A stretch of DNA of 64,000 nt from Juglans regia. Lineage: Eukaryota > Streptophyta > Magnoliopsida > Fagales > Juglandaceae. The notes under the pieces are model-generated. The model ran no database searches. It worked only from the letters and a program-made list of their open reading frames with translations, and was not told the DNA's origin. The DNA lies in NCBI RefSeq assembly GCF_001411555.2, contig NC_049914.1, forward strand, positions 17,232,298 through 17,296,297, given 5' to 3'. Each line of letters begins with the position of its first letter. The first letter of the stretch is position 1. The position numbers were made by a program, and so were the translations under genes. Positions 11,497 through 23,648 of the stretch are shown piece by piece.

Positions 11497-12130
11497 GATG
11501 TATGCTACAATAGCCGACGAAGTCGACCTGCTTCTAGTGGCAGGGTTTATCCAAGAAGCATAGTACCCCGAATGACTGTCTAATGTGGTCTTGGTAAAGA
11601 AGGCGAACAAGAAATAGAGAATGTACGTTGACCGCACAAATTTGAATAAAACATGCCCGAAAGACAGTTTTTTGGTGCTGCGCATTAATCTAATAATAGA
11701 TTCCACGGCGAGCCAACACATGTTGAGTTTCATGGACGCCTACTCAGGGTATAACTAAATCCGAATGAACTCCGACGAGGAATAGAGAACGTCGTTATAA
11801 CAGACCAAGGGCTGTATTATTACCGAGCCATGCTTTTCGAACTTAAGAACGTAGAAGCAACTTACCAATGATTGGTTAACCCCTTGTTTAAAGACTAGAT
11901 AGGGCACAACATAGCGGTTTACATGGATGATTTGCTTGTCAAAAGTAAGGAACTCAAAAGCCTATAGAAGCCTTTGATGTCCTACACCGGCATAAGATGA
12001 ATTTGAATCCGGTTAAGTGCGCCTTCGGAGTAGACTCGATTAAGTGTCTAGGCTTCATGTTCTTGGAAAAGGGGACAAAGGCCAACCCAAAAAAGATCAG
12101 ATTCAAAATGAACATGTCGCCACCTCAGAA
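11497..12130 (+). pseudogene. Gypsy-1 reverse transcriptase (broken)
   Basis: The frames give DEVDLLLVAGFIQEA, NVVLVKKANKK, TCPKDSFLVLRINLIIDSTA and SFMDAYSGYN, all standard gypsy RT blocks. Near 11,920 VYMDDLLVKSKEL holds an intact catalytic YMDD. NPVKCAFGVDSIKCLGFM (about 12,000-12,060) is the RT thumb region. In-frame stops occur at several Trp or Gln codons (for example Q to stop in SGYNQ), a signature of C to T decay. Confidence 0.85.
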
Positions 12131-12990
12131 TATAAATGAAGTACAGAGGCTGGTGGGACGGATAGCCGTGCTCAACCGTTTCATCTCCCGATCGATGGAA
12201 AAATGCATATCATTCTCCAAGGTGTTGCAGGAGGCACAGTCCTGAAATGACGAGTGTAGCCTAGCATTCAATCTCGGCGAAGCAGAGTTGGGGGAAGCCT
12301 TGAACAAGTACCTATCGGTCTCCCCTCATGCAATCTCGGCGGCCTTACTAAGAGAGGCAAAGGACGACCAGAAACCGGTGTACTAAGTTGTGCGTTCTAG
12401 GCAACAGAGGTGAGATACCCCAGGTTGGATTTGTTGGCCTTTGCACTAGTGATGACAGTTAGGTGCCGAAGGCCATATTTCCAAGCTTACCTGATCAAGG
12501 TCTTGATAGAAGCTCCTCTGAAGAAGATGCAACAAAGACTGGATGCCTCGACCCATTTGTTGAATTTGGTGATTGAGTTGAGCGAGTTCGACATTAAGTA
12601 CCTTCCTCAGAATGCTGTAAAGGAGCAAGTCCTTGATGACTTTGTAGTTTTGAGTTCACTGAGTTCCCCGAAGAAGTCAAGATTGCAATGCCCGCGGGAA
12701 AGCTCTGACAAGTCTTCATTAACAGCTCATTCTTTCATGCTGGGGAGGAGCATGAGTGCATATCACAATAAACTCTAGAGAAGAACACAACTACGCAATA
12801 AAACTCACTTTCAAAACAACTAAAAATGATGCAGAATATGAAGCGTTGATGGTCGGGCTGTCGGTAGTCGAAGCACTAGGAGCTGTAGAGATCGAAGTAA
12901 GAGTCAATTCTCAGGTGGTTGTCAACCAAATCTTGGGAGAATTCGCTGCAAAAGGTGAAAGACTAAAGAAATACTTGTAGCTAGTGTGGG
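12130..12990 (+). pseudogene. Gypsy-1 RNase H region (broken)
   Basis: RLVGRIAVLNRFISRS links RT to RNase H. The 12,410-12,778 frame shows PYFQAYLIKVL and IELSEFDIKYLP, the gypsy RT-RNase H connection. 12,790-12,980 has NDAEYEALMVGLSVVEALGA and RVNSQVVVNQILGEF, the type-I RNase H core common in Tat/Athila elements (the AEYEALI-like helix and the DSQLVVNQ box, here with N for D). The loss of that catalytic Asp and the frame changes make it inactive. Confidence 0.8.
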
Positions 12991-14115
12991 AGAGACGCGA
13001 TCGTTTCCTGCATTTCCAAATCCAACATATACCACATGGAGAGAACTGGAAGAAGCTCAATATGTGCTGACCAAAATACACAAATGGGTGTGTGGAAGTC
13101 ATCCCGACAGTAGAGTCTTTGCCGGAAATTTATGAGAGTTGGTTACCAATGGCCATATTCCCTAAAAAACGTGGAAGAATTCATCAGAAAGTGCCTAAAA
13201 TGCCAGACGTATGGATCGGACCACACTGCCCACCAAAAGAACTGACGTTGATCATGTCACCCTGACCATTTGCACAATTGGGATAAGTCTGGTTGGCCAT
13301 TTGCCCCCGAATAAGGGAGCATGAGGTTCGTGGTCATCGTCGGGGACTACTTTACCAAGTGGGTGGAGGCAGAAGTCCTAGCAACCATCTTGACAAATAA
13401 CATCACCATGTTCCTATGGAAGGCTATTGTTTGCAGGTTTGGCATTCCATGAAGCATAATCCCAGACAATGGATGATAATTCGATTCAAACTGTTACCGC
13501 AATTGGTGTGCAGAACTGGGGGTCAAATTCAAATATTTCTTCGCTTGTCACCCGCAAGCCAACGGACTGGTCGAGGCAATCAACAAATCCTTGCTCAGGA
13601 TCTTCAAAAACAAGTGGATTGACAAGAAAGGAAGTTGGGTGGAAGAACTCCCGGGGGTGCTGTGGGCATACCGAACCACCATCAGAACACTGACGAGAGA
13701 CACCCATTTCCCTCTCACCTATAGGAGCAAAGCGATGGTACCGATGGAAGTAGGAATTCCGATCTACAGAGTCCAACACTTCGATCAAACCTCCAATGAC
13801 GAGAAGTTGGAAGAACAATTAGACTTGTTAGAAGAAATGAGAGAGGAAGCCAAGATCCGGACGACGATCAACAAGAGAAAGGTAGAGCGCTACTTGAATA
13901 GGAGGGTTAGGCCCAGGTCCTTCAAGGTGGGTGATTTGGTACTGAGAGAAACATGAACGACCACGCCAAAGGAAGGGAAACTAGGGCCGCAATAGGAAGG
14001 ATTGTTTTTAGTCATCGCCAACAACAAGTCGGGCTTTATTGCCTTAAGGATGCCTTGAGAAATGAATTATCGCATCCTTGGAACATGGAACACCTAAAGA
14101 AATATCTTGCTTGAG
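12990..14115 (+). pseudogene. Gypsy-1 integrase (broken)
   Basis: The frames give VVIVGDYFTKWVEAEVLA (first Asp of the DDE triad), FGIP then IIPDNG (second Asp), and HPQANGLVEAINKSLL (the Glu). The last part at 13,591-13,956 is a clean 121-codon frame with ELPGVLWAYRTTIRT and the C-terminal RRVRPRSFKVGDLVLRE block of gypsy integrases. Stops interrupt the upstream part. Coding similarity fades at about 14,115 with NYRILGTWNT, close to the normal pol end. Confidence 0.85.
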
Positions 14116-14165
14116 TGTATTAGAGGATGTATGTGTTGGAAAACGCTGGAAACCATGAATGAAAT

Positions 14166-16171
14166 TGTGACTCCCCCACCCTCCGCTTGGGATGGAAATG
14201 AGACTTAGAGCGTCGAGACATGTAACACAAGGTTACATACCCCCGTTCATGGCAGTTAATATGCAATGCATCCTATAAATTCATCTAGCAGTACGCAATA
14301 ACTGTAGCAGAATAAGGATGACTAAATAAAACTTATACCAGAATAAACTAAAACATCCCAATATCATTCATAACCATTATAAGCTCAAATCATAAGGTAA
14401 CATAATCTTATTATAATTATTCTTGACAATTATTTTTACTCACTCCAAAGTGGACAAAGAAGTTCCAATAGGATAATTTTTCATCCTAGACTTTGGGGTC
14501 GTAAAAAAAGTTATTTTCATGCTAGCTATGCTTTGAAAAACGTAGTTCATGATCGATGCATATGTAGAAGGTTTTCATGTAAAAATGACATTTATATGCA
14601 ATATGTTAAAAATGGTGAAAAGGACACATGTCAGGTAGGCAAGTAGTCATATACTCAATGTATCATATAACATGATTTTTCATGCTCAAAATGAAAATTA
14701 TAGCATGAATGTGACATTTATCAATAAATAAAAAATAACTTATCAAGGTGTAAGTTAGAGGCCAACTTACATATTGCCTGAATTTAAAAAAATCGTAGCG
14801 GCTATAATAAAATTTGTACTAAGTTAGTATTTGAACTACTACTCAAAATTTTCATAATAAAAAAGTTTCAAAAATAAATATTTACAAAAATACCCATAAA
14901 CTTTCCAAAATTGACACTAAGTTCCTAATTTTTCACTATTTGCAAATGAACTCCAGATTCCACCAAAATTCACAAACATCATATATTCTATGCTCTAAAA
15001 TAATCTATGCCCTTAGAATTCTAAAAATCAAAGTGGAACAAGTTCAAATATACTCAACCCATGGCATGCACTCTACTTGATGCCTAAGTACACTTTCAAC
15101 TATTGACCCTTATGAATGCATGCATACTCAATTTTTTTAACTGAAAATAATTAATGTAATCCCTAATGACATGTTAAAATGTTACTCTTAGGCCAACACT
15201 TCATCCCAACACTTAACCATGGCACAAAAAGCTTGGGCTAGGGGTTGTTCAGTCGAGGGCACAAAGGAGTACATATGTGTGCTGATTGTTGTGGGTTTAG
15301 GGTTGTGACATATCATTACCCTTAATGACATGTGTGAAGATTTATCAAGGGTTCTAATATGATCTAAGAATGATGCAAGTAAATAATAAAACATGAAAAA
15401 TTTAGATTGAAATGGCTAAAAAGATTAAGAAGAAAAATTAAGCAAAAAATATGGTTTAAAGATCATTAATCATGGGTAAGTTCATTAATTTCCTTAATTA
15501 TGGATAATTGGAAGTCCTAAGGGGCGTGGGGTACTACTTGGACTTGAGGAAAACCAATGATATGGTATATGTAGGTTTCAAATAGAGGTGTGAAAATGCA
15601 ATATAAGGCTTTGGGCCTTGTTGGGCTTAAAAGGCCATGAGAGGGAGTTGCATAGTTTATAGGATTTGGGTGTGGGTTGATGGGAGGCCTTAGTTCCAAA
15701 TTTTAAGAGGTCAAGATAGGCCTCAAGATCCAGAAAGATTGGGCTTGAAAGTCTTGCCTTATCATAAATGGGCCATGGGTCAAAGCTAATACCAAGTTAA
15801 GCCCTAAAGGCCATATGCCTTCCTCACACTTGGGCCAAATCTTTCTAAGGCTATGCCACAAAGACTTTAACTCTTATAAGGCTTGGTTCAAGGCTTTTAA
15901 GTCTTAGTCCATAAGGTTTAAGGGCTTTAAGTGTAGCACTAATGGGCTTACCTACTAAACCACTCATATTTAACCCTTAAGCTTAACCATTAAGTGCCAT
16001 AATTTAATGGGTAAAATAAAGCTAGCAAACTCCCTTAAGGGAAAAAAATAATAAAGAATAATATAAATCTTATGATAAAAATGTAAAGCCCAAAAATATA
16101 ATATAGTATTATAAGCTTATTCTAGGGAGATTAAGGGTTAATCCTTATAGGTAATTAGGTGGGGTGTTACA
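14166..16171. mobile_element. Solo LTR inserted after Gypsy-1 integrase
   Basis: The 2,006-bp block begins TGTGACTCCCCCACC and ends GGTGGGGTGTTACA, matching inverted ends (about 12 of 15) with TG...CA. Flanking pentamers are GAAAT (14,161-14,165) and TAAAT (16,172-16,176), a target duplication with one mismatch. Inside, TGTAACACAAGGTTACATA near 14,221 is a short palindrome. There is no coding sequence, no second LTR and no primer-binding site, so this is best read as a solo LTR left by recombination of a long-LTR element. Confidence 0.65.
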
Positions 16172-16202
16172 TAAATTGCTTTCTTTTCAAACTATGTGTT
16201 TT

Positions 16203-16682
16203 CTCCTACAGGGTGTCACAACGGGCGGTGACAGCCCCTTGACTGCCCGACCTTTACTCTCTAAGCCGAGTCCCTTGACTCGCTACAAACAATGGGTGGT
16301 GACAATCCCTTGATTGCTCGACCCTTGCGTTGAAGTCGAGTCCTTTGACACGTTGCAAACCATAGGCAGTGATAGTCCGTTGACTGCGCGACCCTCACGC
16401 CAAAGACGAGTCCCTTAACTCTCTGTGAACCATGAGAGGTGACCATCCCTTGACTGCCGAACTCTCGTGCCAAAGTCGAGTCCCTTGACTCTCCACCAAC
16501 CAAGAGCAGTGACAGTCCCTTGACTTCTAGACCCTCGCACCAAAGTCATGTCCCTCGACTTGCGCGAACAGCGGCCAGTGAAAATCCCTTGATTGCCCCA
16601 CCCTTGCACAAACATAAGCCGGGTTATTGGACTCGCTGTGAAATGGGCGTGATAGTCCTTTGATTGTTTGGCCCTTGAGCAA
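16203..16682. repeat. 70-bp tandem repeat, about 7 copies
   Basis: Equivalent positions of the unit (the GGTGACAG/AGTGACAG word followed by TCCCTTGACTGC) lie at 16,227, 16,298, 16,368, 16,438, 16,508, 16,577 and 16,648: spacings 71, 70, 70, 70, 69, 71. Units also share AAGTCGAGTCCCTTGACTC. Divergence between units is visibly 15-25%. It lies between pol and the antisense ORF of Gypsy-1, the region where Tat-type elements are known to carry variable tandem repeats. Open frames through it are repeat artefacts. Confidence 0.9.
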
Positions 16683-16898
16683 AAAAATAAAAAAAACAAA
16701 CAAAACAAAAGAACAACAACAATAAAAAGAAAAATGAGACCACCGCCAAAGTGATGCTTTCGAGCTGCCCGAGTGCGAAAATTAAAAGAACAGCCACAAA
16801 CGGATAAAGACAAGCAGGGATAGCACAAAACCATTGTAAACAGGAAGTCACAATCATTAGAGCATGTCACGATTACAAAAAAAAAAGAAGGAGAGAGG

Positions 16899-16934
<36 letters not shown>

Positions 16935-17251
16935 AGAAAAATATTCTTACTATTACAATTTAAGGACTCAAACAAGTGTTTGAAAAGGCATCGGGCACCA
17001 GATCTTTACCCAAAGAGTTAGTGAATCGGAGTGGGCAGAGATCAGGCTGGAGGGTGCTTAAGTTAAGGGTGCTCAAGTCGGTCCTAGGATTTCCCATCAG
17101 GTAATCTCTAAACCTACCTAGGCCTTTCCTTTACCCGTAGCCCTAGGCCCTATTACAGACCATCTTGGTGGTGGACATCTGGCTAGGGAGCCGGGTTAGC
17201 GCATCCTTGGAATTAGCTAGCTCAAACTTTAAGACCTCTATGATAACAGAC
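16683..17251. other. Gypsy-1 3' spacer with GA tract
   Basis: Contains an A-rich run (16,680-16,735), a (GA)n microsatellite at about 16,888-16,935 and a GC-richer piece (17,010-17,200). No gene recognised. Confidence 0.5.
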
Positions 17252-20100
17252 TGCTAGAAATTCATTGGTGGAATTTCTATAGGTTTTAGGAACCTCGTAA
17301 AAACTCCATAAATTTTCATGAATCAACCAATCACGTAGGTTTTAGTTACCATAGTCAGTGTTAGCACTCACGATATTGCTAGAAGTTCAATTTTATTTAT
17401 TTAAGATAGTTAGAAGTGTGAAAACGTGATATGGTCTACGCCATTAGACTCAGATGAATATTTAGGATTTTATGGCACAATAATCTCATTTTTAGTTTTC
17501 AAACGAAACGCTCATTTGAAACCACATTTTGTTTATTTCGAGACCTTTCAGAGTTGAATTTCGATAAATGAATTACATAGTTACGTTAGTGTGTATATTT
17601 AGAACTTTACTATGTAAAGTTTATTTTCACTTCTCCCGAAGTAAATAATAACCTCAATAGTTGTGCTAAGTGCAATGTTTTCAAAATCACAGTGTGGAAT
17701 GTCTAAATTAGGTTAGATAAGTTTTATTTGGACACTTCGCAAGATTTTAGCCACACTTGGTGAATAGTATTAGACATTTGGTATCAAGAGGAACCATGAG
17801 ATGGAAACCTGAAGGAAATCAATGTGTGAGATCATGTCACCTAAGCAGAAACTCTATTCCATCTAACCACCCAAATTGTGCCAAACCAAATAGGGTTTTA
17901 ACCTTAGTGAAATCCTAAATATTTGAAATCCAATTGAAACTCCAAAATCTTGGCTAATAGCGAAACTCTAAACGGTTTTCCCAAACCGTAAAGTTTCCAT
18001 CCAAACACTAAATCGAACTGATTTCTAGTATTGTGTCTAATCATTTGATTAAATCATTTTCACAAACTATTAATCCCTAAAATTCATGTTATGACATCTT
18101 TATTAAATCCTTTAAACCTTGAAAATTTGATTGGGTTAAGAAAAATTGGATTTGCGCTCGATAACATCTCAAACCCTAACCAAACCCATTTTAAACCCAA
18201 AATTGAAGCCCACTTGTTTAAGGCCCACAAATTTTGGCCATTTTAACAAAGCTTCTTGAGGAAATTTCCACCCACCCATGGTAGTTCAACCTCTGCCCAT
18301 TATAGCCCGAAATAGTCACTTGATGTGAGAGGGAAAAGGCCACCTCACGACCACCCTTATTTTAGAACTTTCCTTGGCTGAAAACCACTCACTATTGGCA
18401 CATTTTTGTGATCTAATCACCACTCATCAACATGTCACTCGAGCCCATACTTTACTTTTCAAAAGTGTATTAGGCGTGCATGTCATCATTTCACTCATTT
18501 TACCCATTTTCATTCTCGTTCTTGGAGAGAACACTTAGAAGTTCTCTCGGGCAGTTTTATGAGCCTTTTTCCATGCCCTTTTTAAAAATGCTTGTAAGTA
18601 TTATCTCACGAAGCTTCATTAATGAACATTTTTCCTCTTTGCATCTATTTTCTATGGGTACCTTTTTTATTTGATTTCATGGCCATTGGTTGGTCAAAAG
18701 TTGTTTGAGCCATAGAGAGGTCAATCTGGGCGATAAACTGGATAATGTATTGTATTTTGGAATTATTGACCAAATTAATAGATAGATCTTGATCCGAAAT
18801 TTTTATGGAGTGTTGCGAACATATTTATATGAATTTTTGTTAAAGATTAATTGCATGATTAAAAGTTTTGATGAAATATTTTATCAAATCTAGAAACTTA
18901 GAAACTAGAACGAGAAAAATAGTTTTTGTTTAAAGAAAGTTTGGATCTTTTGTGGTTTAATCTTATTTCAATGACTTTGATATTTTTATTTGATGATTAT
19001 AAGCCTTGGAGCTACATGTTAGGATGTTGGTTTGAAGATTTTAGATGTTGATTTGTGAAGATATGATTTTTATGCTAAAGAATACACGGTTAGGTCAAAA
19101 GTTTAATGACTTCGGCTAGATCCATGTTTTGGTTTATTTTTAGCCATGTGATTTTGAGTTTAGGACATATTTTTAACCATATTATATTTTTGGTTTGAAA
19201 GTATGATCATACTATGTCTCGGATCAAGTGTTTGATCAAATCAAAGTTAAGAACAAAATTAAGTTTTTGACTAAGTGTTGTAGCCGTATACTTCAAGTGA
19301 GATGTTGTGATTTTTGGTGAATTTTATATGTTGATTTAAAGCATGTTAATTCTTAGGAATGTGTTACGAGCATGCTAGAAGAAAGTTTTAAATTTTTGAA
19401 AGTTCTTGGAGATGTTTTGGAAAAATGTCAAAACCTTGAGATTCAAGGGTTGTATTTTAGTTAAAAAATTTGGATCCTTTTACAAAAATGTTTTATGATT
19501 ATGTGAAGTATATTTTTATTGGTTGTGTTAAGCATACTTCTATGTATATGATGTGATGATCTATGTTGCAATATTTTAGTTTAACTATGAGTGTTGAAGT
19601 AGGATAAAATTACAACATATCAAAAAGAAATGGCCTAAGGGAGTTTTGGCCTTGGTGTGATTTTTATGGTTGTGAATTGTTTCAAATTTCTCTAAGTTGA
19701 TATTTGAGAATAGAAAAAAATTTACATGTGGAATGTAAATTTTGGAGATTTTTGGAGTTAGGATGTGGAGTCCTCAAGTTGTGGATAAAATGATCAAATT
19801 TACTATATGTAGAAAGTAAAATGGTAATTTCACTCAAAGTTAGCCTTTTTCTTGTTTCTAAGTTATTAGTGATAAAATTTCTAATATTTAGAACTCCTAT
19901 TTATAGACATGTTGGACAAATACAATAACTTTTTGGATATTAGCTATCACGTGAATTTTGTGAGGTATATTTATGTTTTGGGATATATTACTTCTGGTAC
20001 ATAGTATTATTTAAAGGAAAAACAATTATCTATTGTAAATATTGCATATTGCTGGTTGCATCCTAGGTGCATTGCATCCTTAATTGTTATGAATGGAGAC
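17252..20100. mobile_element. Possible second LTR block inside Gypsy-1
   Basis: A 2.8-kb non-coding, AT-rich stretch starts TGCTAGAAATTC and has a GTTTTAGTTACC...CAGTGTTAGCACTCACGAT segment near 17,340 that resembles long LTRs of plant gypsy elements as I remember them. It interrupts the region between the tandem repeat and the antisense ORF. The right boundary (about 20,000-20,140) and a target duplication could not be fixed, so a solo LTR is only the likeliest reading. Confidence 0.35.
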
Positions 20101-23100
20101 AGGTATTCTTGTGTTGCATGTCCTGAAGCTACAAGTTTCGTCAAATCCCAAGTAGAATTTAGGGGCTTCAAACCTACCTGCAGGTCCCGCGAGGTCAGAT
20201 CTTCCTTGGAAGTAGCAAACCCGGACTCCAAGGCCTCGATCTGTAGATCTAGAGAAAGCAACACCCCACTCACAAAAGCCAACTCAGACTCCAAAGCCCT
20301 GATAATTTGATCCCATGATCTAACCTCCTCCTTCTTGTGCTTTCAGGATCCGGTAAGGTCCATATATATCCTCTCTAACCAGCCGTACGACCTTACATCT
20401 GATTCGTGCTGTTGGACCAGCTTGTCCCTCTTACGCGTGAGGTCATTACAAGTCTTCTCAGCCTTCTCAGCCGCAGCAACATGGTTTTGGTAACGTTTCT
20501 TGACCTCTTACAATTCTGGCTATTGGCAAGCTAAGTGATTATGCCCGTTGTCCCTTTCCTCTTCTAATAGCTTGGCCTCGAGGTGGCAGTGGGCTACCTT
20601 TCCTTGGGACTTTAATAAGTCATCCCAAAGGTATGTCCTCTCCTTACGAAAGGCCAAAACCTTCCTCTTCTTACATAATAGGCAAGATTACACATAGTGG
20701 AAGGCTTACTCTGCCTCTTCCTTCTCTCTATTTGCTATACAAATATCCATACGAGCTAGGATGGCGAGGGACCACAGCACATGAACCTCCTCTTCCAAAT
20801 CAGCTCTCTCATCAACCATCTAAGCTGGCGAGAGGGGTTGGAGGAACACAGGAAGGAGTACCAATCCCCCATTAGACGCTGGCTTGAACTAGGTCCCCAA
20901 GACCTCAGCAGCCCCACTAGCTCCTGAACAACTATTCCTAAGGTATTTGCATTAGTCGTTGACTCCAGTTCAGACGTCTCCAAGTCACCCCCATCGACTA
21001 CTAGTTGTAGCTCGGGCACCTCCATGTTGTCCTTGATCGTGGGCTCTTTTTCGGATGCCCCCACGAAACCCGTATACACCACCGACTCCCGCCTAGACGT
21101 CTTTGTGATACCCGACTCTGCCATTTGCTCAACCAGGGTAGCTATGGCGCCAAGTTCAGTTTGTTGCCCCCAAAACTCCTTTGCGCAGCCTACGGGAGGA
21201 GTTGGCAGAGCAAGCTCCTCCAAGACTGACGAAGAAGAAACCTCAAGCTCGGAACAAGTACTAAAGGGCAAAGAAGGTATGGAGACCTTGCCCTCACTGA
21301 GGTCCAGTGATCTTGAGACTTCTTTATGGGGTAGAAAGGAGAAGTTGGCACTCTTCACTAGGGTGGGGAGGGGGGGGGGGGGCGTGAGTGGAACCAGGAG
21401 AAGGGAAGCTCTAGGCATTGTTACCAGGAGATGGTGGCAGGTCCATGGCCACCTTAGGAGCGGCAGAGTGTGCCCTAACTTCATTGTTTGGAGAAGCAGC
21501 TATCTCCAGGACATAATCAAACAGCAGCACAGGTTCATGAGAACCGTTAGAGTGGGTTCATGGAAGACGGAGAAGAAGGTCATCTCAAGCTCTTTTTCTT
21601 CTTAGATAAGAACCCCGGATAGCTCCTGATCACCCAGTAAGGTAAAAGGTGGGGCCACCGGTTGTAATGGGATAGGAGGTTGGTCGGACAAGAGAGCATC
21701 CGAGCTGCCCGGGGTAGGCTGTTGACCCTGAGTCGATTCCATAGCCCCCGATGAAGACGGGAGAGATGGATAGATAGAACTACTAGTTGCTTAATCAAGA
21801 CCTTAGCTTTATTGTGAGCCAAAAACTTTACAGTGAAAATGTTTGATAGAAATTGTTAATAATAGATTACCAAGAGAAATAGGTAAAAGAAATTTCCTTC
21901 GGGGCCTACAAAGACTGGGCAACACCTCTACATGAGAAGGGCACTTCCAAGGATTCGAAGCTGCTATTGCTAGACCCTAACAAATCATGAGACACCTCGT
22001 CCTCGGTATGAGGTTTCTTCCTATCATTTCCAATGGAGGACTAGGAGGCCTTTTCTGATCCCGAAAAGCAGACAATTCCCTCAAAATGCGATAACCCTCG
22101 AAATGAGACAGATCCAAAGTCACCAGAAGCTGGTCTATATTGGCTCCAATTAGAGCATTCTCATTGGATTAGCTAAAAGTTAAATCCAATGAGAATTTAG
22201 CTATTAGGTTAATAAATTGCTCACATTGAATTAGCTATATTCCAAATATTTGGAATATAGCTACAGTAATATCCAAACTAATTTCCAAATTTGGAACACA
22301 CTATTCATTCATCAAATCCTTTTTATATTATTTATTTCTCTCTCCTTTTAATATTAATTATTTATCTCTCTATTTTAAATGACAATTGAAAAAATATAAT
22401 TAGAATACAATTACAAATTAATATATAATATTATAAATAGTAAAATATGATAAAATAAAATAAATTTATAATTAAAAAAATTAAAAAATTTTCAAAATTA
22501 TTAATTACTCATTACTATATAATGAATAAATGGATAATTCAATTTGGAAATTTGATGTGAATAGTCAAAATTAAATTCATCTTATATTATTTTATTGTCA
22601 TATAATGAAAAAATGGCTATTCCAATGTGGAGATTTATAAAAATAGAATAACTAAAAGTTAAATTCATCTTACATTCATAAAAAATGTACTTTAATTTAG
22701 CCATTCCAATGAGAGTGCTCTTAGCAAGGCATCAGTTCAAGTCCAAACTTCCTCTTGATGGTGCTCATCGTATGCGTAGACCAACCTCAGGTCAGGGTAG
22801 TCATCGCCCACAGTTCCCAAGACCATGCGCCAGACAATGTAGTATGACATCAGAATTCTGCGTGAGTTGGGATGGAGTTGTGACGAAGCCAACCCGAGAT
22901 AGTCCAAGACATCCTGAACAGGGTGGTAGAAACAAAGTCACAATCCATTAGAAAACAAGGAAGGGTACAATGCCACTTTCGTGGCAAACTTTGAGTCGAA
23001 GTCTCCCTAGGGAGCCCCCGAGATTTCTAAATCAATGGAGTCAAGCACCCCATAAGATGTCCTCACCGACCTTAGTTCTACAAAGGAGGCTATTGAGGAC

Positions 23101-23250
23101 CAATGGTACCCTTCGAAAAACTTGGAGATGTCTCAGACCGCAGGAGGATCAGAACCCCTGGGTTCTTGGACGACTCCCTGAGTTGAGAAACGAGAGGTGT
23201 TTTTGGGCACCATCAGAGACAGGAAGAGTAAAAGTTAGAGATTATCAAAT
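20080..23250 (-). pseudogene. Antisense extra ORF of Gypsy-1 (PF04195-like, then coiled coil), broken
   Basis: Reading from 23,250 down: at about 22,990-22,760 the minus strand gives FDSKFATKVALYPSLFSNGL, then DVLDYLGLASSQLHPNSRRI. This matches the 'putative gypsy type transposon' domain (PF04195) as I know it (a P-F-x-x-x-L-L-x-x-L-G-x-A-P-S-Q-L-x-P-N-x-W pattern). A Pro/Ser-rich middle follows (21,820-21,000). The C-terminal part (20,640-20,090) is Glu/Lys/Arg/Leu-rich and coiled-coil-like, with EKAEKTCNDLTRKRDKL and ALESELAFVSG. The longest clean frame is 242 codons at 20,756-21,484. Stops are spread throughout and a MITE splits it at 22,153-22,720. Function in live elements is unknown. 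Confidence 0.65.
22153..22720. mobile_element. PIF/Harbinger-type (Tourist-like) MITE
   Basis: Ends GAGCATTCTCATTGG and CCAATGAGAGTGCTC form a 15-bp inverted repeat with one mismatch. They are flanked by the perfect 3-bp duplication TTA (22,150-22,152 and 22,721-22,723), the target of PIF/Harbinger. 568 bp, AT-rich, no ORF. It interrupts the antisense ORF of Gypsy-1, so it is younger. Confidence 0.85.
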
Positions 23251-23648
23251 GATAAAAAAAATTAGAGAAATGAGGGGTTGGGAACTCTTTGAGATAGTAG
23301 CAGGAATAAGAAAAGTGTGAAGGAAGGGAGAAGACGTAAGATGGAACGCGAGTTTAAATAAAATGATTGTGCCAATTTTATTGTCCCGAGTTGGAAAGAG
23401 ACAAGTGTCACTGAAGAGGAAACGGCTGAAACAGATCCCGTGATTTTTGCTGCACGTAGAAGCGTGTGATTGAGCCGCCACACGCAACCCCAAACATGGG
23501 GAAGTGTATAAGTGCGCACAACTGACACATTGATTTGTTGAGCATTACGAACAACTGAAGCATTGCAGGATTAAAAAAAAAAAGATAAAAAGAAGAAAAG
23601 AAGAGGGAAAAGAGAAAATTTTCACTGCACACGTGCGATAGACCTCAC

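Noticed and set aside
16203..16682. CRISPR-like array
   Set aside because: All parts of the 70-bp unit are repeated; there are no variable spacers.
16415..16975. 186-codon minus-strand open frame over the 70-bp array
   Set aside because: It is created by tandem units whose length is close to a multiple of three, plus GA-repeat translation (poly Leu/Ser). No domain.
20756..21605. 193-codon plus-strand frame 21,024-21,605 as a gene
   Set aside because: It is the shadow of the antisense gypsy ORF, whose minus-strand frame fits the coiled-coil and Pro/Ser layout better.
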